This document shows positions 1 through 13,004 of a stretch of 64,000 nt of DNA, one piece after another. The notes below the pieces were generated by a model. It was not told the origin of the DNA, did no database searches, and saw nothing but the letters and a program-made list of their open reading frames with translations. The stretch comes from Hippopus hippopus (Eukaryota > Mollusca > Bivalvia > Cardiida > Cardiidae): positions 39,078,357 through 39,142,356 of the forward strand of contig OX328108.1 in the NCBI GenBank assembly GCA_946811185.2, in the 5' to 3' direction. Numbering within the stretch: position 1 is the stretch's first letter; every line of letters starts with the position of its first letter. Both the position numbers and the translations under genes were made by a program.

Positions 1-220
1 TTTACCAGACAAAATTCTAGAGTGGTTCAAATTGAAAGCATTAGCAGGTAACGAAATAAATATTGCTCAAAACATAAAATTTTGTCTTTCATAGGATAGA
101 AAACATTGTGGAAAAAGGAGAAAATGCTGGTAACCAGCATTTTCTCCTTTTTCCACAATGTTTTCAATAGGCTTCTTTCTCAGGGTTGTTAAAACTTTGG
201 ATTGTGTGGTGAAGGGTTAA
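1..220 (-). mobile_element. MITE-A copy (left end cut by window edge)
   Basis: This copy has the family hallmarks: an end like TTTACCAGACAAAATT, a perfect palindrome of about 60 bp in the middle (arms AACATTGTGGAAAAAGGAG and its complement around GCTGGTAACCAGC), and the other end GTGGTGAAGGGTTAA. Full copies elsewhere in the window run about 225 bp between TTAACYCTTTACCA and TGGTAAAGRGTTAA, so the family looks like a non-autonomous DNA transposon inserting at TTAA or TA. No coding capacity. Confidence 0.75.
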
Positions 221-597
221 ATGATATATCCCGTTCCTTTTATCACTCAACAGTTTGGAAGGTTCTGTATACACTTAAAAAGATTAAAACAAATATGTCG
301 GGATACAGATGGCTTACAGGAAACTGAGAGTAGATTCTGTATCCCAGGTTACATGATAAACAAGTCAAGTGGTTCTTGATGTTGAAAAAAATAATAATAA
401 AAATAAGTAAAGTGGAAAATGTTGAAATAAATCCATGTATCTAAACTGGGATAAAAATAAATTCTGTCAGAGGGAGAGAGAATTGTTTTCAAGCAGTTTT
501 CTTTATCACAATGTTTTTTAAAGTCATCTGCTGATGGTGAAATTGCTTAAAAAGAATGAAAGGGTTAGATTTTTTTTTTCCCACACAGGTACCATGT

Positions 598-800
598 TTT
601 AACCTTTAGGCTGCCAAGTGTGACTCAAGGACCTTTTGCGGACAGTGTAGATCAAGATCAGACTGCACAGATCATGATGTCTGATCTTTGATCTACACTG
701 TCCAATAAGGAGATATTGTTTTCCGAAAAATATTCCCTTGAAATAGCAAAATTTGGGTTCATACAATGGGCTTGAAAGTTTCATTTCACTTATTTAGCAG
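598..800 (+). mobile_element. MITE-B copy
   Basis: Second palindromic family. It starts near TTAACCTTTAGGCTGCCAAG, contains GACAGTGTAGATCAAGATCA facing its own complement around 640-712, then a stretch like GAAATAGCAAAATTTGGGTT, and ends near CAGGCTAAGGGCTGA. The same arrangement recurs at about 12386, 42478, 55460, 56970 and 58035. Non-coding; the short open frames across it are chance. Confidence 0.65.
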
Positions 801-1494
801 GCTACAGGCTAAGGGCTGATGGAAATTTTTGCGATTTCGAGAATTTGAAAAATTTGCCAACTTTTCTGTTCGCATATTTTACTACAAGTATATCAACAAA
901 TAAAGAGTGTCGTGAATTCGCAAATATTTCCGTACGCAAAATGTCCGTAATTGGTAATTTGCAAATTCTTTATGACACGCATATCCATGTATATCCACAT
1001 TTAGTGATCGACCTAGTTTTTTGTCCAATCAGAGATCAGTATTTGGCGAAATTTTCTTCATCTAAAACCCCATAAAATTTCATTTGTCTGAAATAAAAAG
1101 AGCTGTTCCGCGTGAGTTGTATGAATTGTACCAACTCCGACGAAATTGTCATAAGGATATCCTGCTCGGCGGAATGCTCATGAATTTGTTCCCGTCTCGT
1201 GCATAAACATGCAAAAACTACGAAATTCTACTTGGGCCACCATTTTTTGGTGCAGATGTAACAGCTTGCTTTTGCCCACTTCTTGCAATTAGTATTGGAA
1301 AAAAAAAATAAAATAGGACTGGTGAAAATTGTGGATATGCTTATCTGAGGTCTTATTGACAGGGCCCACTTATGACAGTAATGCATAAGGGTTATTACTT
1401 ATGATTGATACCTTGTGGCACTTGTTCACACCTTGGCAAATAGATTCATGGTGGATAATCCTTTTGTTTTACTCATTTGCATTTTACTATTTTT
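801..1494. other. Intergenic, nothing recognised
   Basis: AT-rich host sequence with short chance open frames only (for example about 76 codons at 845-1075, without recognisable protein features). I see no repeat family, exon or RNA gene here. Confidence 0.5.
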
Positions 1495-1734
1495 AGCTCA
1501 CCTGAGCACGAAGTGCTCAAGGTGAGCTTTTGTGATCGCCCAATGTCCGTCGTCCACAATTTCTTTAAACATCTTCTCCTAAACCACTGGGCCAATCTTG
1601 ATGAAACTTGGCAGGGATGTTCCTTAGGTGAAGCTCTACCAAAGTTGTTCAAGAGATTAAATTCCACCAATAACTGTGTTTGCCATGGCAACCAAAGGGA
1701 AAAAAATAGCAAAATCTTTGAAAATCTTCTCTGA

Positions 1735-2620
1735 AACTTGAAGGTGTAGAGCTTTGATATTTGGTATGTAGTATCTCCTAGTGGACCTCTACCAAGTTTG
1801 TTCATATGATGCCCCTGGGTTCAAAACTGGCCCCGCCCCAGGGGTCACAAGTTCGAACATAGGAACAAAGACGGAAAACTTTAAAATTCTTCTTTTCTGA
1901 AACTGGAAGGCGTAGAGCTTTGATATTTGGTATGTAGCATCTCCTAGTGGATCTCTACCAAATTTGTTCATATGATGCCTCTTGGGTCAAAACTGGCCCC
2001 GCCCCGGGGGTCACAAGTTCGAACATAGGAACAAAGAAGGAAAACTTTAAAATTCTTCTTCTCTGAAACTGGAAGGCATAGAGCTTTGATATGTGGTATG
2101 TAGCATGTCCTAGTGGACCTCTACCAAGTTTGTTCAAATGATGCCTCTGGGGTCAAAACTGGCCCTGCCCCAGGGGTCACAAGTTTGAACATGGGAACAA
2201 AAAAGGAAAACTTCAAAATTCTTCTTCTCTGAAACTAGAAGGCGTAGAGCTTTGATATTTGATATGTAGCATCTCCTAGTGGACCTCTATCAAGTTTGTT
2301 CATATGATGCCCCTGGGGTCAAAACTGGCCCAGCCCTGGGGTTCACAAGTTCGAACAGAGAAACAAAGAAGGAAAACTTTAAAATTCTTCTTCTCTTAAA
2401 CGGGGAGGTGTAGAGCTTTGATATTTGGTATGTAGAATCTCCTAGTGGACTTCTACCAAGTTTGTTCAAATGATGCCGCAGGGGTCAAAACTGGCCCCAC
2501 CCGGGGGGGTCACAAGTTCGAACATAGGAACAAAGAAGGAAAACTTTAAAATTCTTCTTTTCTGAAACTGGAAGGCATAGAGCTTTGATATTTGGTATGT
2601 AGTGAACCTGTTCTAAGTTT
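1735..2620 (+). repeat. Tandem array, ~166-bp unit
   Basis: Five to six diverged copies of a ~166-bp unit containing GAGCTTTGATATTTGGTATG, CTCCTAGTGGACCTCTACCA and GGGGTCACAAGTTCGAACAT. The period can be read from successive units at about 1789, 1955 and so on. Because 166 is not divisible by three, each unit creates short antisense open frames that are not genes. Confidence 0.8.
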
Positions 2621-2649
2621 GTTAGCCCACCTGAGCACAACATGTTCAG

Positions 2650-4200
2650 TGAGTTCAAAATTGGGTCACCTGGGGTCAGAAACTAGGTCACTAGGTCAAA
2701 TTAAAGAAATACCTTGTGGGCACTCTAGAGGCCACATTTATTGCTCAAATGACCTGAAATTTGGTCAGAATGTTTGTCTTGATGAAATCTCAGATGGGTT
2801 TGGATTCGGGTCACCTGGGATCATAAACTAGGTCACTAGGTTAAATTAAAGAAATACTTTGTGGGCACTCTAGAGGCCATATTTTTTGCTCATTTGCTTT
2901 GAAAATTGGTCGGAATGTTTGTCTTGATAAAATCTCACATGAGTTTGAATTTGGGTTAACTGGGGTCATAAACTAGGTCACTAGGTCAAAGAAATACCTT
3001 TAGGGAACTTGAGAGGCCACATTTATTGTTCAATTGATTTGAAAATTGGTTAAAATGTTTCTCTTGATGAAATCTAAGATGAGTTCAAAATTGGGTCACC
3101 TGGGGTCATAATCTAGGTCACTAGGTCAAATTAAAGAAATACCTTTAGGGCACTCTAGAGGCCACATTTCTTGCTCAATTGACTTGAAAATTGGTCAGAA
3201 TGTTTGTCTTGCTTAAATATCGGATGAGTTTGAAATTTGGTCACCTGGGGTCGTAAACTAGGTCACTAGGTCAAATTAAAGAAATACCTTGTGGGCACTC
3301 TAGAGGCCACATTTATTGCTCAAATGACCTTAAATTTGGTCAGAATGTTTGTCTTGATGACATATCGTATGAGTTTGGATTTGGGTCACCTGGGATCATA
3401 AACTAGGTCACAAGGTCAATTTAAAGAAATACCTTGTGGGCACTCTAGAGACCACATTTTTGCTCAGTTGACTTGAAAATTGGTCAGAATGTTTTTTCTT
3501 GATAAAATCTCACATGAGTCTGAATTTGGGTTAACTGGGGTCATAAACTAGGTCACTAGGTCAAATTAAAGAAATATCTCTAGGGCACTCTCGAGGTCAC
3601 ATTTATTGTTCAATTGATTTGAAAATTGGTTAAAATGTTTCTCTTGATAAAATTTAAAATGAGTTCAAAATTGGGTCACCTGGAGTCATAATCTAGGTCA
3701 CTAGGTCAAATTAAAGAAATACCTTATGGGCACTATAGAGGCCACATTTATTGCTCAAATGACCTTAAATTTGGTCAGAATGTTTGTCTTGATGAAATCT
3801 AAGATGAGTTCAAAATTGGGTCAACTGGGGTTATAATCTAGGTCACTAGGTCAAATTAAAAAAATACCTATAGGGCACTCTAGAGGCCACATTTCTTGCT
3901 CAATTGACTTGAAAATTGGTCAGAATGTTTGTCTTGATGAAATATTGGATGAGTTTAAAATTGGGTCACTTGGGTTCATAAACTAGGTCACTAGGTCAAA
4001 TTAAAGAAATACCTTGTGGGCACTCCAGAGGCCACATTTATTGCTCAATTAACTTGAAAACTGTTCAGAATGTTTGTCTCCATAAATTTTTGATGAGTTC
4101 TAAATTGGGTCACCTATTGAGATAAAGTAGGTCACTAGGTCAATGTACGGAAATTCCTTGTGGATGCTCTAGAGGCCACATTTTAAGCTCAATTGACCTG
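2650..4200 (+). repeat. Tandem array, ~145-bp unit
   Basis: About ten copies of a ~145-bp unit containing GGTCACTAGGTCAAATTAAA, GGGCACTCTAGAGGCCACAT and GGTCAGAATGTTTGTCTTGA. The same unit family forms the cores at 7311-8018, 9656-10235, 14215-15740 and 35260-36070. Confidence 0.85.
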
Positions 4201-4290
4201 ACAATTGGTCAGAAATTGAATTACTGCATGTGGAGTGAAATTTCGCCTATTGATTCAGGTGAGCGATCCAGGACCATCATGGCCCTCTTG

Positions 4291-4472
4291 TTTTCATGTG
4301 TTGCCTTAAAAACCATAACTTTACAGTCTAAATATAATTTCGAACACATTATTTTTAGCTTCAACTGCTCCCTTTCTGAGGATGAGTTAGATAAATAACT
4401 TACATTGTTATTTTTAACAATATGCAAAATAATTATCATAGACAAAAAGGCAACTGCTGGTACGGTTACATT

Positions 4473-4504
<32 letters not shown>

Positions 4505-5004
4505 GTTCATATTGGACCACAAGTGAGTTTCAATATCCATATTCCAATACCTTTTCTGCCGTCCATCCTTTTTCAGGATCTTTCTTGTTTCTTATGTTTT
4601 CAACAATGAATGAATAGGAAAAGAAATTTGATATCTGGCAACTATATTTTTTCATTTACAACTAGGGGCAATGTCCTGCACCATTCAAATATAACGCAAT
4701 AGGATATCGATAAGTATCTGGTGGATGTTTCCATACATTTGTCTGTCCACCCAACCATTCCACAATATGTAGTTAGGCCTCCTTCGACATTACAGTATTT
4801 TCATTTGCCAAAGTCAACAGTTGAGTAAATTTGTCCGTCAGCTAAAGCTTGTGCAAAATATCAGGAATCAACAAGCATATGTAATGTAATTCTCCGCACT
4901 TCTTACACATGTAAGAAAATTTATCGGCATCCCGTGAATTTTCAATTCAATTACACAGACCTTTAGTTCAACTTTTGCGAAATGTAATGTCGACTCTCTT
5001 TTTT
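4291..5004. other. Intergenic with CT microsatellite
   Basis: Host sequence with a simple (CT)n run at about 4479-4504. No exon, RNA gene or transposon end recognised in the rest. Confidence 0.6.
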
Positions 5005-6681
5005 AGCTCACCTGAGCACAAAGTGCTCAGAGTGAGCTGTTGGGATCACTCACCGTCCATTGGCGTCCTTCGTCCGTTCACATTTCTTTGTTTAAACTCT
5101 AGCATCTACAAATATCAACCAATCACCACCAAACTTGGTCAAAATATATATGACCATAAGATCTCGGATGAGTTCGATTATGGGTCTAATTAGACCAGAA
5201 CATCTGGAGTTATTTACCCTTGAATTAGAAAAATTGCTGTATTTCACTTTGTTTACACTCTAGCATCTACAAATATCAACCAATCAGCACCAAACTTGAT
5301 CAAAAAGATCTCGGATGAGTTCGATTACGGGTCTAATCGGACCAGAACGACTGGAGTTATTTGCCCTTGAATTAGAAAAATTGCTATATTTGCATTTGTT
5401 TACACTCAAGCATCTACAGTTTTTAACCAATCGGCACTAAACTTTGCCAAAATATATATAACCATAAGATCTCGGATGAGTTCAATTATGGGTCTAATCG
5501 GATCAGAACATCTGGAGTAATTTGCCCTTGAATTAGAAAAATTGCAATTTTTGACTTTGTTTACACTCCAGCATCTACAATTATTAACCAATCAGCAACA
5601 AACTTGGTCAAAATATATATGGCCATAAGATCTCGAATGAGTTAGATTATGGGCGTAATCGGACCAGAACAACTGGAGTTATTTGCCCTTGAATTAGAAA
5701 AATTGCTATATTTGACTTTGTTTACACTCTAGCATCTACAAATATCAACCAATCAGTACCAAACTTGGTCAAAATATATATGACTGTAAGATATTGGATT
5801 TGTTTGATTATGGGTGTAATCGGATAAGAACAACTGGAGTTATTTGCCCTTGAATTAGAAAGTTCTTTAGAATACTTCTTAGTCCGGAGCATAACTTTGT
5901 AATCTCCAGTCCGATTGACTTGAAACTTGGCATTTGTGTTTGTTGCAATAATAGGGAGTGCAGTGTAAAAGAACCATAACTCTACCTCGTACTGTCTATG
6001 AGTTATTTCCCTTTTATCGTCATTTTTACAGCATTTTCTGCTTGTCTGGAATATAACTTTGTCATCTACAGCCTGAACATCTTCAAATTTGATATGCATG
6101 ATTGTTGAAAAATTATGGAGTGCAGTGCACAAGAACCATAACTCTTCCTAGCACAAATTTTGAGTTATTCCCCCTTTGACCTATATTTTTATAGCATTTC
6201 TTGCTTGTCCAGAGCAAAACTAAGTAGGAATGACTTGAAATATGGTATGCTTATTTGTTGCAATATTTGGAAGTGCAGTGCACAAAAATTGTAACTCTAC
6301 CTTGTGCTGTCGTTGAGTTATTTCCCTTTGAATGTCATTTTTACAGCATTTAGTGCCTGTCCGGAATATAATTTTGTCATCTCAAGTCAGAACGACTTCA
6401 TACTTGGTATGCATGTTTGTTGCAATATTACGGAGTACAGTGCACAAGAACAATAACTCTACCTAGCACGGATTTTGAGTAATTCCACTTTGATCTTCAT
6501 TTTTACAGTATTTCTTGCTTGTCCGGAACGGAACTTCAAAGTCTCAAGTCAAATTGCGACAATTTGCTGCTCGTTTCATTATCATTTGGCCTTGAACCTT
6601 GATATTTGGTTTTTCTCTTTATTTTAGACCTTTACTGCTTGGTACTCAGGTGAGCGATATAGGACCATCATGGTCCTCTTG
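5005..6681 (+). mobile_element. Helentron-like element, second sub-type
   Basis: Complete copy with head AGCTCACCTGAGCACAAAGT and tail CTCAGGTGAGCGATATAGGA plus hairpin GGACCATCATGGTCC then TCTTG. The core is a ~155-160-bp tandem unit (TTTACACTCTAGCATCTACA, ACCAATCAGCACCAAACTTG) followed by a non-repeated distal part (about 5850-6640) shared almost unchanged with 8720-9655. Non-coding. Confidence 0.6.
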
Positions 6682-6691
6682 TTTTTTCTTT

Positions 6692-9600
6692 AGCTCACCT
6701 GAGCACGAAGTGCTCAGGATGAGCTATTGTGATCACTCACCATACGTTGTTGTCCTTCCATCTATTCACATTTTTTTGTTTATACTCTAGCATCTACAAA
6801 TATAACCCAATCAGCACCAAACTTGGTCAAAATGTATATGACAATAAGATCTCAGATGAGTTCGATTATGGGTCTAATCGGACCAGAACGACTTGAGTTA
6901 CCTGCCCTTGAATTAGAAAAATTGCTATATTTGACTTTGTTTACACTCTAGCATCTATAAATATTAACCAATCAGCACTAAACTTGGTCAAAATATATAT
7001 TACCATAAGATTTCGTATGAGTTCAATTATGAGTCTAATCGGACCAGAACAACAACTGGAGTTATCTGCCCTTGAATTAGAAAAATTGCTATATTTGACT
7101 TTGTGTACACTCTAGCATCTACAAATATGAACCAATCAGCACCAAACTTGGTCAAAATGTATATGACAATAAGATTTCGGATGAGTTCTATTATGGGTCT
7201 AATCAGACCAGAACGACTAGAGTTATCTTCCCTTGAATTAGAAAAATTGCTATATTTGACTTTGTTTACACTCTAGCATCTACAAACATAAACCAATCAG
7301 CATCAAACATGAAACTTGGTCAGAATGTTCGTCTTGATAATATCTCGGTTGAGTTCGAAAATGGGTCATGTGGGGTCAAAAACTAGGTCACTAGGTCAAA
7401 TCTTAGAAAAACCTTGTGTACGCTCTACAGGCCACATTTTCAGTCCAAAACTCTTTAAAGTTAGTCAGAATGTTTGCCTTGATGATATCTTGGACGAGTT
7501 CGAAAATGGGTCATGTTGGGTTTAAAACTAAGTCACAAGGTCAAATCTTAGAAAAACCTTGTGTACGCTCTAGAGGCCACATTTTCAGTCCAAAAGTCTC
7601 AGACGAGTTCGAAAATGGGTCATGTGGGGTTTAAAACTAGGTCACAAGGTCAAATCTTAGAAAAACCTTGTGTACGCTCTAGAAGCCACACTTTAAGTCC
7701 AAGACTCCTGAAAGTTGGTCAGAATGTTTGTCTTAATAATATCTTGGACAAGTTTGGAAATTGGTCATGTTGGGTCAAAAACTAGGTCAGTAGGTCAAAT
7801 CTAAGAAAAACTTTGTGTACCCTCTAGAGGCCACATTTTCAGTCCAAAACTCTTGAAAGTTGGTCAGTGTTCGTTTTGATAATACCTTGGACGAGATTGA
7901 ATATAGGTCATGTCAGGTCAAAAACTAGGTCATTAGGTCAAATCTTAGAAAAACCTTGTGTACGCTCTAGAGGCCACATTTTCAGTCCAAAACTCTTGAA
8001 AGTTGGTCAGTGTTTGTTAGCTCACCTGAGCACAAAGTGCTCAGGATGAGCTATTGTGATCACTCACCTTCTGTCGGCGTCCGTCGTCCGTCCGTCCGTC
8101 TTCCGTCCGTTTACATTCTTTTGTTTACACTCTAGTATCTACAAATATGAACCAATCAGCACCAAACTTGGTCAAAATATATATGACCATAAGATCTCGG
8201 ATGAGTTCGATTATGGGTCTAATCAGACCAGAACAACAGGAGTTACTTGCCTAATTGCTATAATTGACTTTGTTTACACTCTAGCATCTACAAATATCAA
8301 CCAATCAGCACCAAACTTGGTCAAAATATATATGAACATAAGATCTCAGATGAGTTTGATTATGGGTGTAATCGGACCAGAACAACTGGAGTTATTTGCC
8401 CTTGAAATTGAAAAATTGCTGTATTTGACTTTGTTTACACTCTAGCATCTACAATTTTTCACCAATCAGCACCAAACTTGGTCAAAATATATATGACCAT
8501 AAGATCTCAGATGAATTTGATTATGGGTCTAATCGGACCAGAACAACTGGAGTTATTTGCCCTTAAATAAGAAAAATTGCTATATTTGACTTTGTTTACA
8601 CTCTAGCATCTACAATTTTTAACCAATCAGCATCAAACTTGGTCAAAATACTTATGACCATAAGATCTCGGATGAGTTTGATTATGGGTCTAATTGGACC
8701 AGAAAAACTGGAGTTATTTACCCTTGAATTAGTTCTATAGAATAGTTCTTTGTCCGGAGCATAACTTTGTCATCTCCAGTCCGATTGACTTGAAACTTGG
8801 CATTTGTGTTTGTTGCAATAATAGGGAGTGCAGTGTAAAAGAACCATAACTCTACCTCGTACTGTCTATGAGTTATTTCCCTTTGATCGTCGTTATTACA
8901 GCATTTTCTGCTTGTCCGGAATATAACTTTGTCATTTTTAGTCCGAACATCTTCAAATTTGGTATACATGATTGTTGAAAAAGTACGGAGTACAGTGCAC
9001 AAGAACCATAACTCTTCCTAGCACGAATTTTGAGTTATTCTCCCTTTGACCTTCATTTTTATAGCATTTCTTGCTTGTCTGGAGCAAAACTTTGTCATCT
9101 TAAGTAGGAATGACTTGAAATATGGTATGCTTATTTGTTGCAATATTTGGAAGTGTAGTGCACAAGAATTGTAACTCTACCTCATGCTGTCTGTGAGTTA
9201 TTTCCCTTTGATCGTCATTTTTACAGCATTTAGTGCTTGTCCGGAATATAACTTTGTCATCTCAAGTCAGAACGACTTCAAACTTGGTATGCATGTTTGT
9301 TGCAATATTACCGAGTACTGTGCGCAAGAACAATAACTCTACCTAGCACGGATTTTGAGGAATTCCACTTTGATCTTCATTTTTACAGTATTTCTTGCTT
9401 GTCCGGAATGGAACTTTGAAGTCTCAAGTCAAATTGACTTGAGACTTGGTAAACATGTTTGTTGCATTACCTGCCCTTTGCAATTATTATACCTCCTTGA
9501 GAACTGGCGGTGGGATGGGCATATCTTGCAACAATTTGCCGCTCTTGTTTCATTATCATTTGGCCTTGAACCTCAATATTTGGTATTTATCTTCATTGTA

Positions 9601-10235
9601 GACCTTTACTGCTTAGTACTCAGGTGAGCAATATAGGACCATCATGGTCCTCTTGTTTTGATAATACCTTGGACGAGATTGAATATAGGTCATGTCGGGT
9701 CAAAAACTAGGTCATTAGGTCAAATCTTAGAAAAACCTTGTGTACGCTCTTGAGGACACATTTTCAGTCCAAAACTCTTGAAAGTTGGTCAGAATGTTTA
9801 TCCTGATGATATCTCGCATGAGTTTGAAAATGGGCTATGTCGGGTCAAAAACTAGGTCACCCGGTCAAATCTTAGAAAAACCTTGTGTATCCTCTAGAGG
9901 CCACATTTTCAATGCAATAGTTTTGAAACTTTGTCAAAATGTTTGTCTTGATGGTTTCTTGGACGAGTTTGAAAATGGGTCACGTCAGGTCAAAAACTAG
10001 ATCACTAGGTCAAATCTAAGAAAAACCTTATGTACACTATAGAGGCCAAATTTTCAGTGCAATACTCATGAAACTTGGTCAGAATGTTTGTCTTGATAAT
10101 ATCTTGTATGAATTTGAAAATGGGTCACATTGGGTCAAAAACTAGGTCACTAGGTCAAATCTTTAAAATAGCTTGTATAGCTCTAGAGTCAATATTTTCT
10201 GTCCAATACTTATGAAAGTTAGTCATAATCTAACG
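6692..10235 (+). mobile_element. Helentron-like element interrupted by another
   Basis: It starts with the family head at 6692, carries the ~155-bp units to about 7300, then switches to 145-bp units (7311-8018). A complete element is nested inside it (8019-9655), after which the 145-bp units resume at 9656 exactly in register. The expected tail hairpin is not seen near 10235, so the outer element is 3'-truncated or decayed. Confidence 0.6.
8019..9655 (+). mobile_element. Nested complete Helentron-like element
   Basis: Head AGCTCACCTGAGCACAAAGT at 8019 and tail hairpin GGACCATCATGGTCC followed by TCTTG ending at 9655. It splits a 145-bp repeat unit of the outer element. A paralogous unit without the insertion at about 7863-7890 (GTTCGTTTTGATAATACC) serves as the empty site and shows that integration was inside a T-run with at most a 1-2 bp duplication. 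Confidence 0.75.
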
Positions 10236-10891
10236 TGTGATAAATAGGAGGTAGTAAACAAATAAGTTTTTCAGATGAATATTTAACTTACAGGAGACAA
10301 AACGGTCATTCCATTATTTAATAAGAGAATTAAGGGTATTTTGGAAATCAAATATTGAAACTGGTACCCGCTCCAAATAAAGACTGGTTTCAAGTCAGCC
10401 TAATGATATAACCCGGGACATTTTCATTACATACAGATGTTTTAATATGCCTCGGGTAGATCTAATTCAATACGAGTGACTTTGCTAATTTATTAAAACG
10501 ATCGATATTAACAATAACGCAAATACTTTCCCAAAACCAGGTCCAAAAACTGTGTTGTTTTGGCTTTATTAATTTCCTATAACTTGACCGGATAAATGAT
10601 ACCGGATATTCAAACCCGGTATTTAATGTTCGTTGCTACGGGAGACAATATAATTAGCGCATCCGTTTCGTCTGAAAAAAAAAGCTAGTCAAATATTAGA
10701 CAGGTTTTTCTCGTCGGATGAGTGAGGATCAAGGTAGGGCAAGTGTTTTTTCAAAGTCACTTGTCCTACAGGACGAGTGTCTTTTCCGGAAATTTTTGGA
10801 CCCTGGCAAGAATACATGGGAACATAAGCAAGACATGTAGCTTGCTTTTCATACAGGTCTTATGTCTAAAAATGACAAAAGATTATATCAT
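10236..10891. other. Intergenic, nothing recognised
   Basis: Host sequence without recognisable exons or repeat ends; a short degenerate inverted motif around AAGTCACTTGTCC at 10754 is the only structure noticed. Confidence 0.45.
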
Positions 10892-11120
10892 TTAACTCTA
10901 TACCAAACAATCCCGGGTTTTCATCACTCTGGGAAAGAAGCCATTAAAAACATTGTGGGGAAAAGGAAAAAATGCTGGTAACCAGCATTTTCTCCTTTTC
11001 CCACAACGTTTTCTACCCTTCCCAAAACAAATTTTAATTTTTGAGTCACTTTAATTTTGTCGTCTGCTAATGCTTTCAATTTGGACCAGTCTAAAATTTT
11101 GTCATCTGCTAAAGAGTTAA
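10892..11120 (+). mobile_element. MITE-A copy (full length)
   Basis: Runs from TTAACTCTATACCAAACAAT to CTGCTAAAGAGTTAA with the central palindrome AAAATGCTGGTAACCAGCAT at about 10968-10987. Ends are imperfect inverted repeats of each other. Confidence 0.8.
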
Positions 11121-11227
11121 AAAAGTGGACAGGTGTGATTTCCATGACTTTCCTTATCATAGCTTTCTAGACATAACTACAAAAAGTTTAGAATAAGAAC
11201 TGTATTAACTGTCTCAGTACCCAATAT

Positions 11228-11495
11228 AATTGATCCATGCTCTAGCAAAAGGGAGTTTAATGCATCTCTCTAATGCATCATACATAGTAAGTCATCAGGT
11301 AATAATGAATCCATAAAATCCATTTGTCTCACAACTCACTGAATCATGAAATAAAATGGTCCTTGGATATGCAGAAAATTTACCAAGAGCAAAAAGTTTT
11401 GACACACGTCAGTCTGCATGGACTGCCCATGTTGACTTTTGGGGATACTTTTTGCAGATGTGTTAAACCCCCTTATCACAGACAATGGCTCATTT
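11228..11495 (+). mobile_element. MITE-C copy
   Basis: Third dispersed family: starts GATCCATGCTCTAGCAAAAG, contains CCTTGGATATGCAGAAAATT and GTCAGTCTGCATGGACTGCC, ends ACAATGGCTCAT. Better copies at 38690-38945 and 51706-51951 show ends TGAGCCATGCTC and its near complement GCATGGCTCATA. Confidence 0.6.
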
Positions 11496-11695
11496 AAAAA
11501 CTCTACCCATTTCGAGGCTGAAAATTCAATCTACTGAAACTCTAAAAATTACATTATCTGACAAGCTTGATCACACAAAAGGATGGCATGGATCATATCA
11601 TGCTCATGTTTTGAAAAATGAACACAAATGATATCATAATGGGAGGATGGGTGATACGCAAATTTTTGGTCCATTACTCAAGGGTCAGTGTCATG

Positions 11696-11920
11696 TAACT
11701 CTTTACCAAACGACAAAATTTAAGACTGCTCCAAATTGACAGCATTTGCAGACGACAAAATTAACGTGACTCAAAAATTGAAATTTGTTCTGAAAGGGTA
11801 GAAAACATTGTGGCTAAAGGAGAAAATGCTGGTTACCAGCATTTTCTCCTTTTCCCACAATGTTTTCAAAAGGCCTCTATCAAAGAGTCATGAAAACCTG
11901 GGATTGTTTTTCGCACAATT
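11696..11920 (-). mobile_element. MITE-A copy
   Basis: Starts TAACTCTTTACCAAACGACA, has the palindrome AAAATGCTGGTTACCAGCAT, and decays after GGGATTGT at its far end. Confidence 0.75.
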
Positions 11921-12385
11921 ACAACCTTTTGAAACACAAAAGCTGGTAACTGGGCTACATTTAGTTTATCGCCTGCTAAAGCTTTCAAAATCAGTCTAAA
12001 TTTTTTGTCTTCTTGTAAATACTGTAAATATTGTCCCAGTGCACTGGGGCCTTGACATGCTATCTGCTGCAGAGATCACAATTAGTGAGAATAAGCAATT
12101 TTTCAGAAGATTATTTCTTCAACAGAAAACTTTGTTGTGGGTACTCTTTGATAGTTTCTTGATGAGACAACTATGATGATTATCCCCACAGCATGTTTTA
12201 GTGAAGATCAAAAGATCTAAAGAAATGTTACCCTTGGAACCCCAAACTTTAGCTCTTTTACTATGTGCAAAGTTTCAGAGTCAGAAAATGAGGCTTTTAA
12301 GCAGTAGATAAATGCAGATATTGCTTATGATATTATATTCTTCTTTGTTCACAATTTTTTCAAAAGTTATCTTTGTAAGGGTCAT

Positions 12386-12612
12386 TAACCCTTAGGCTGC
12401 TAAGCACAACTCACTGACCTTTTGCGGACAGTGTAGATCAAGATCAGACTGCACAGAAGGTGCAGTCGCATCTTGAATCCTCACTGTCTGATAAAGAGAT
12501 TTTTTCTCCTAAAGATAAATTTGAAATAGCATTATCGGGGTTTTTACTGTCAGTTTGAATGTTTCATTTAACTTAATTAGCATGATAAGCATTAAATTCT
12601 GGTAAAGGGTTA
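12386..12612 (+). mobile_element. MITE-B copy
   Basis: TTAACCCTTAGGCTGCTAAG start, GACAGTGTAGATCAAGATCA centre, and TGGTAAAGGGTTAA end. The flanking stretches 11921-12385 and 12613-13004 show nothing recognisable. Confidence 0.65.
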
Positions 12613-13004
12613 ATTGCCAAATGAATGAAATAGTATATAATATTTCACTGTCAGTATTATAACATCTGTCAGATTACCAATCTTATAGACAGAAAGGTCT
12701 ATCAGATGTGAAATGCAAATTAATGTACCAGTATACCAGGTTAAGAAACAGGACAGTCAAAAAATCCCTGACAATTTTAAATGAATGTAGCTGTTGTAAA
12801 GACCTTAAATGACCCTTATACTGAAGTTCCTAAATTCCCTAGCAAATGTGATATGATTTACATGGTAGCTGAGGTTTTATAGTGTAGTAAAGTCACTTCC
12901 CTTAACCTTGTACAAACCCTTATCTGTCCTGTATCTGCCACAAAATCTATCACAATTTATTTTATGGAATGAAAGAATCTAATTAGGGAGGTATAAATCA
13001 GCTT

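Larger units (their letters stand above)
1495..4290 (+). mobile_element. Helentron-like element with tandem cores
   Basis: It begins with a palindromic head AGCTCACCTGAGCACGAAGT(GCTC) and ends with CAGGTGAGCGATCC followed by a hairpin of the type GGACCATCATGGCCCTCTTG; both ends lie beside T-runs. The interior is tandem repeats with no coding region. A second head-like stretch (TTAGCCCACCTGAGCACAAC) near 2622 suggests a composite of two elements. Inference: a non-autonomous Helentron/pearl-type bivalve element; the 3' hairpin and the lack of a target duplication fit, but no Rep/helicase is present to prove it. Confidence 0.55.

Noticed and set aside
2650..4200. Regularly spaced repeats considered as a CRISPR array
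   Set aside because: The whole 145-bp unit is repeated with gradual divergence, there are no unique spacers, no cas genes, and the host is eukaryotic.
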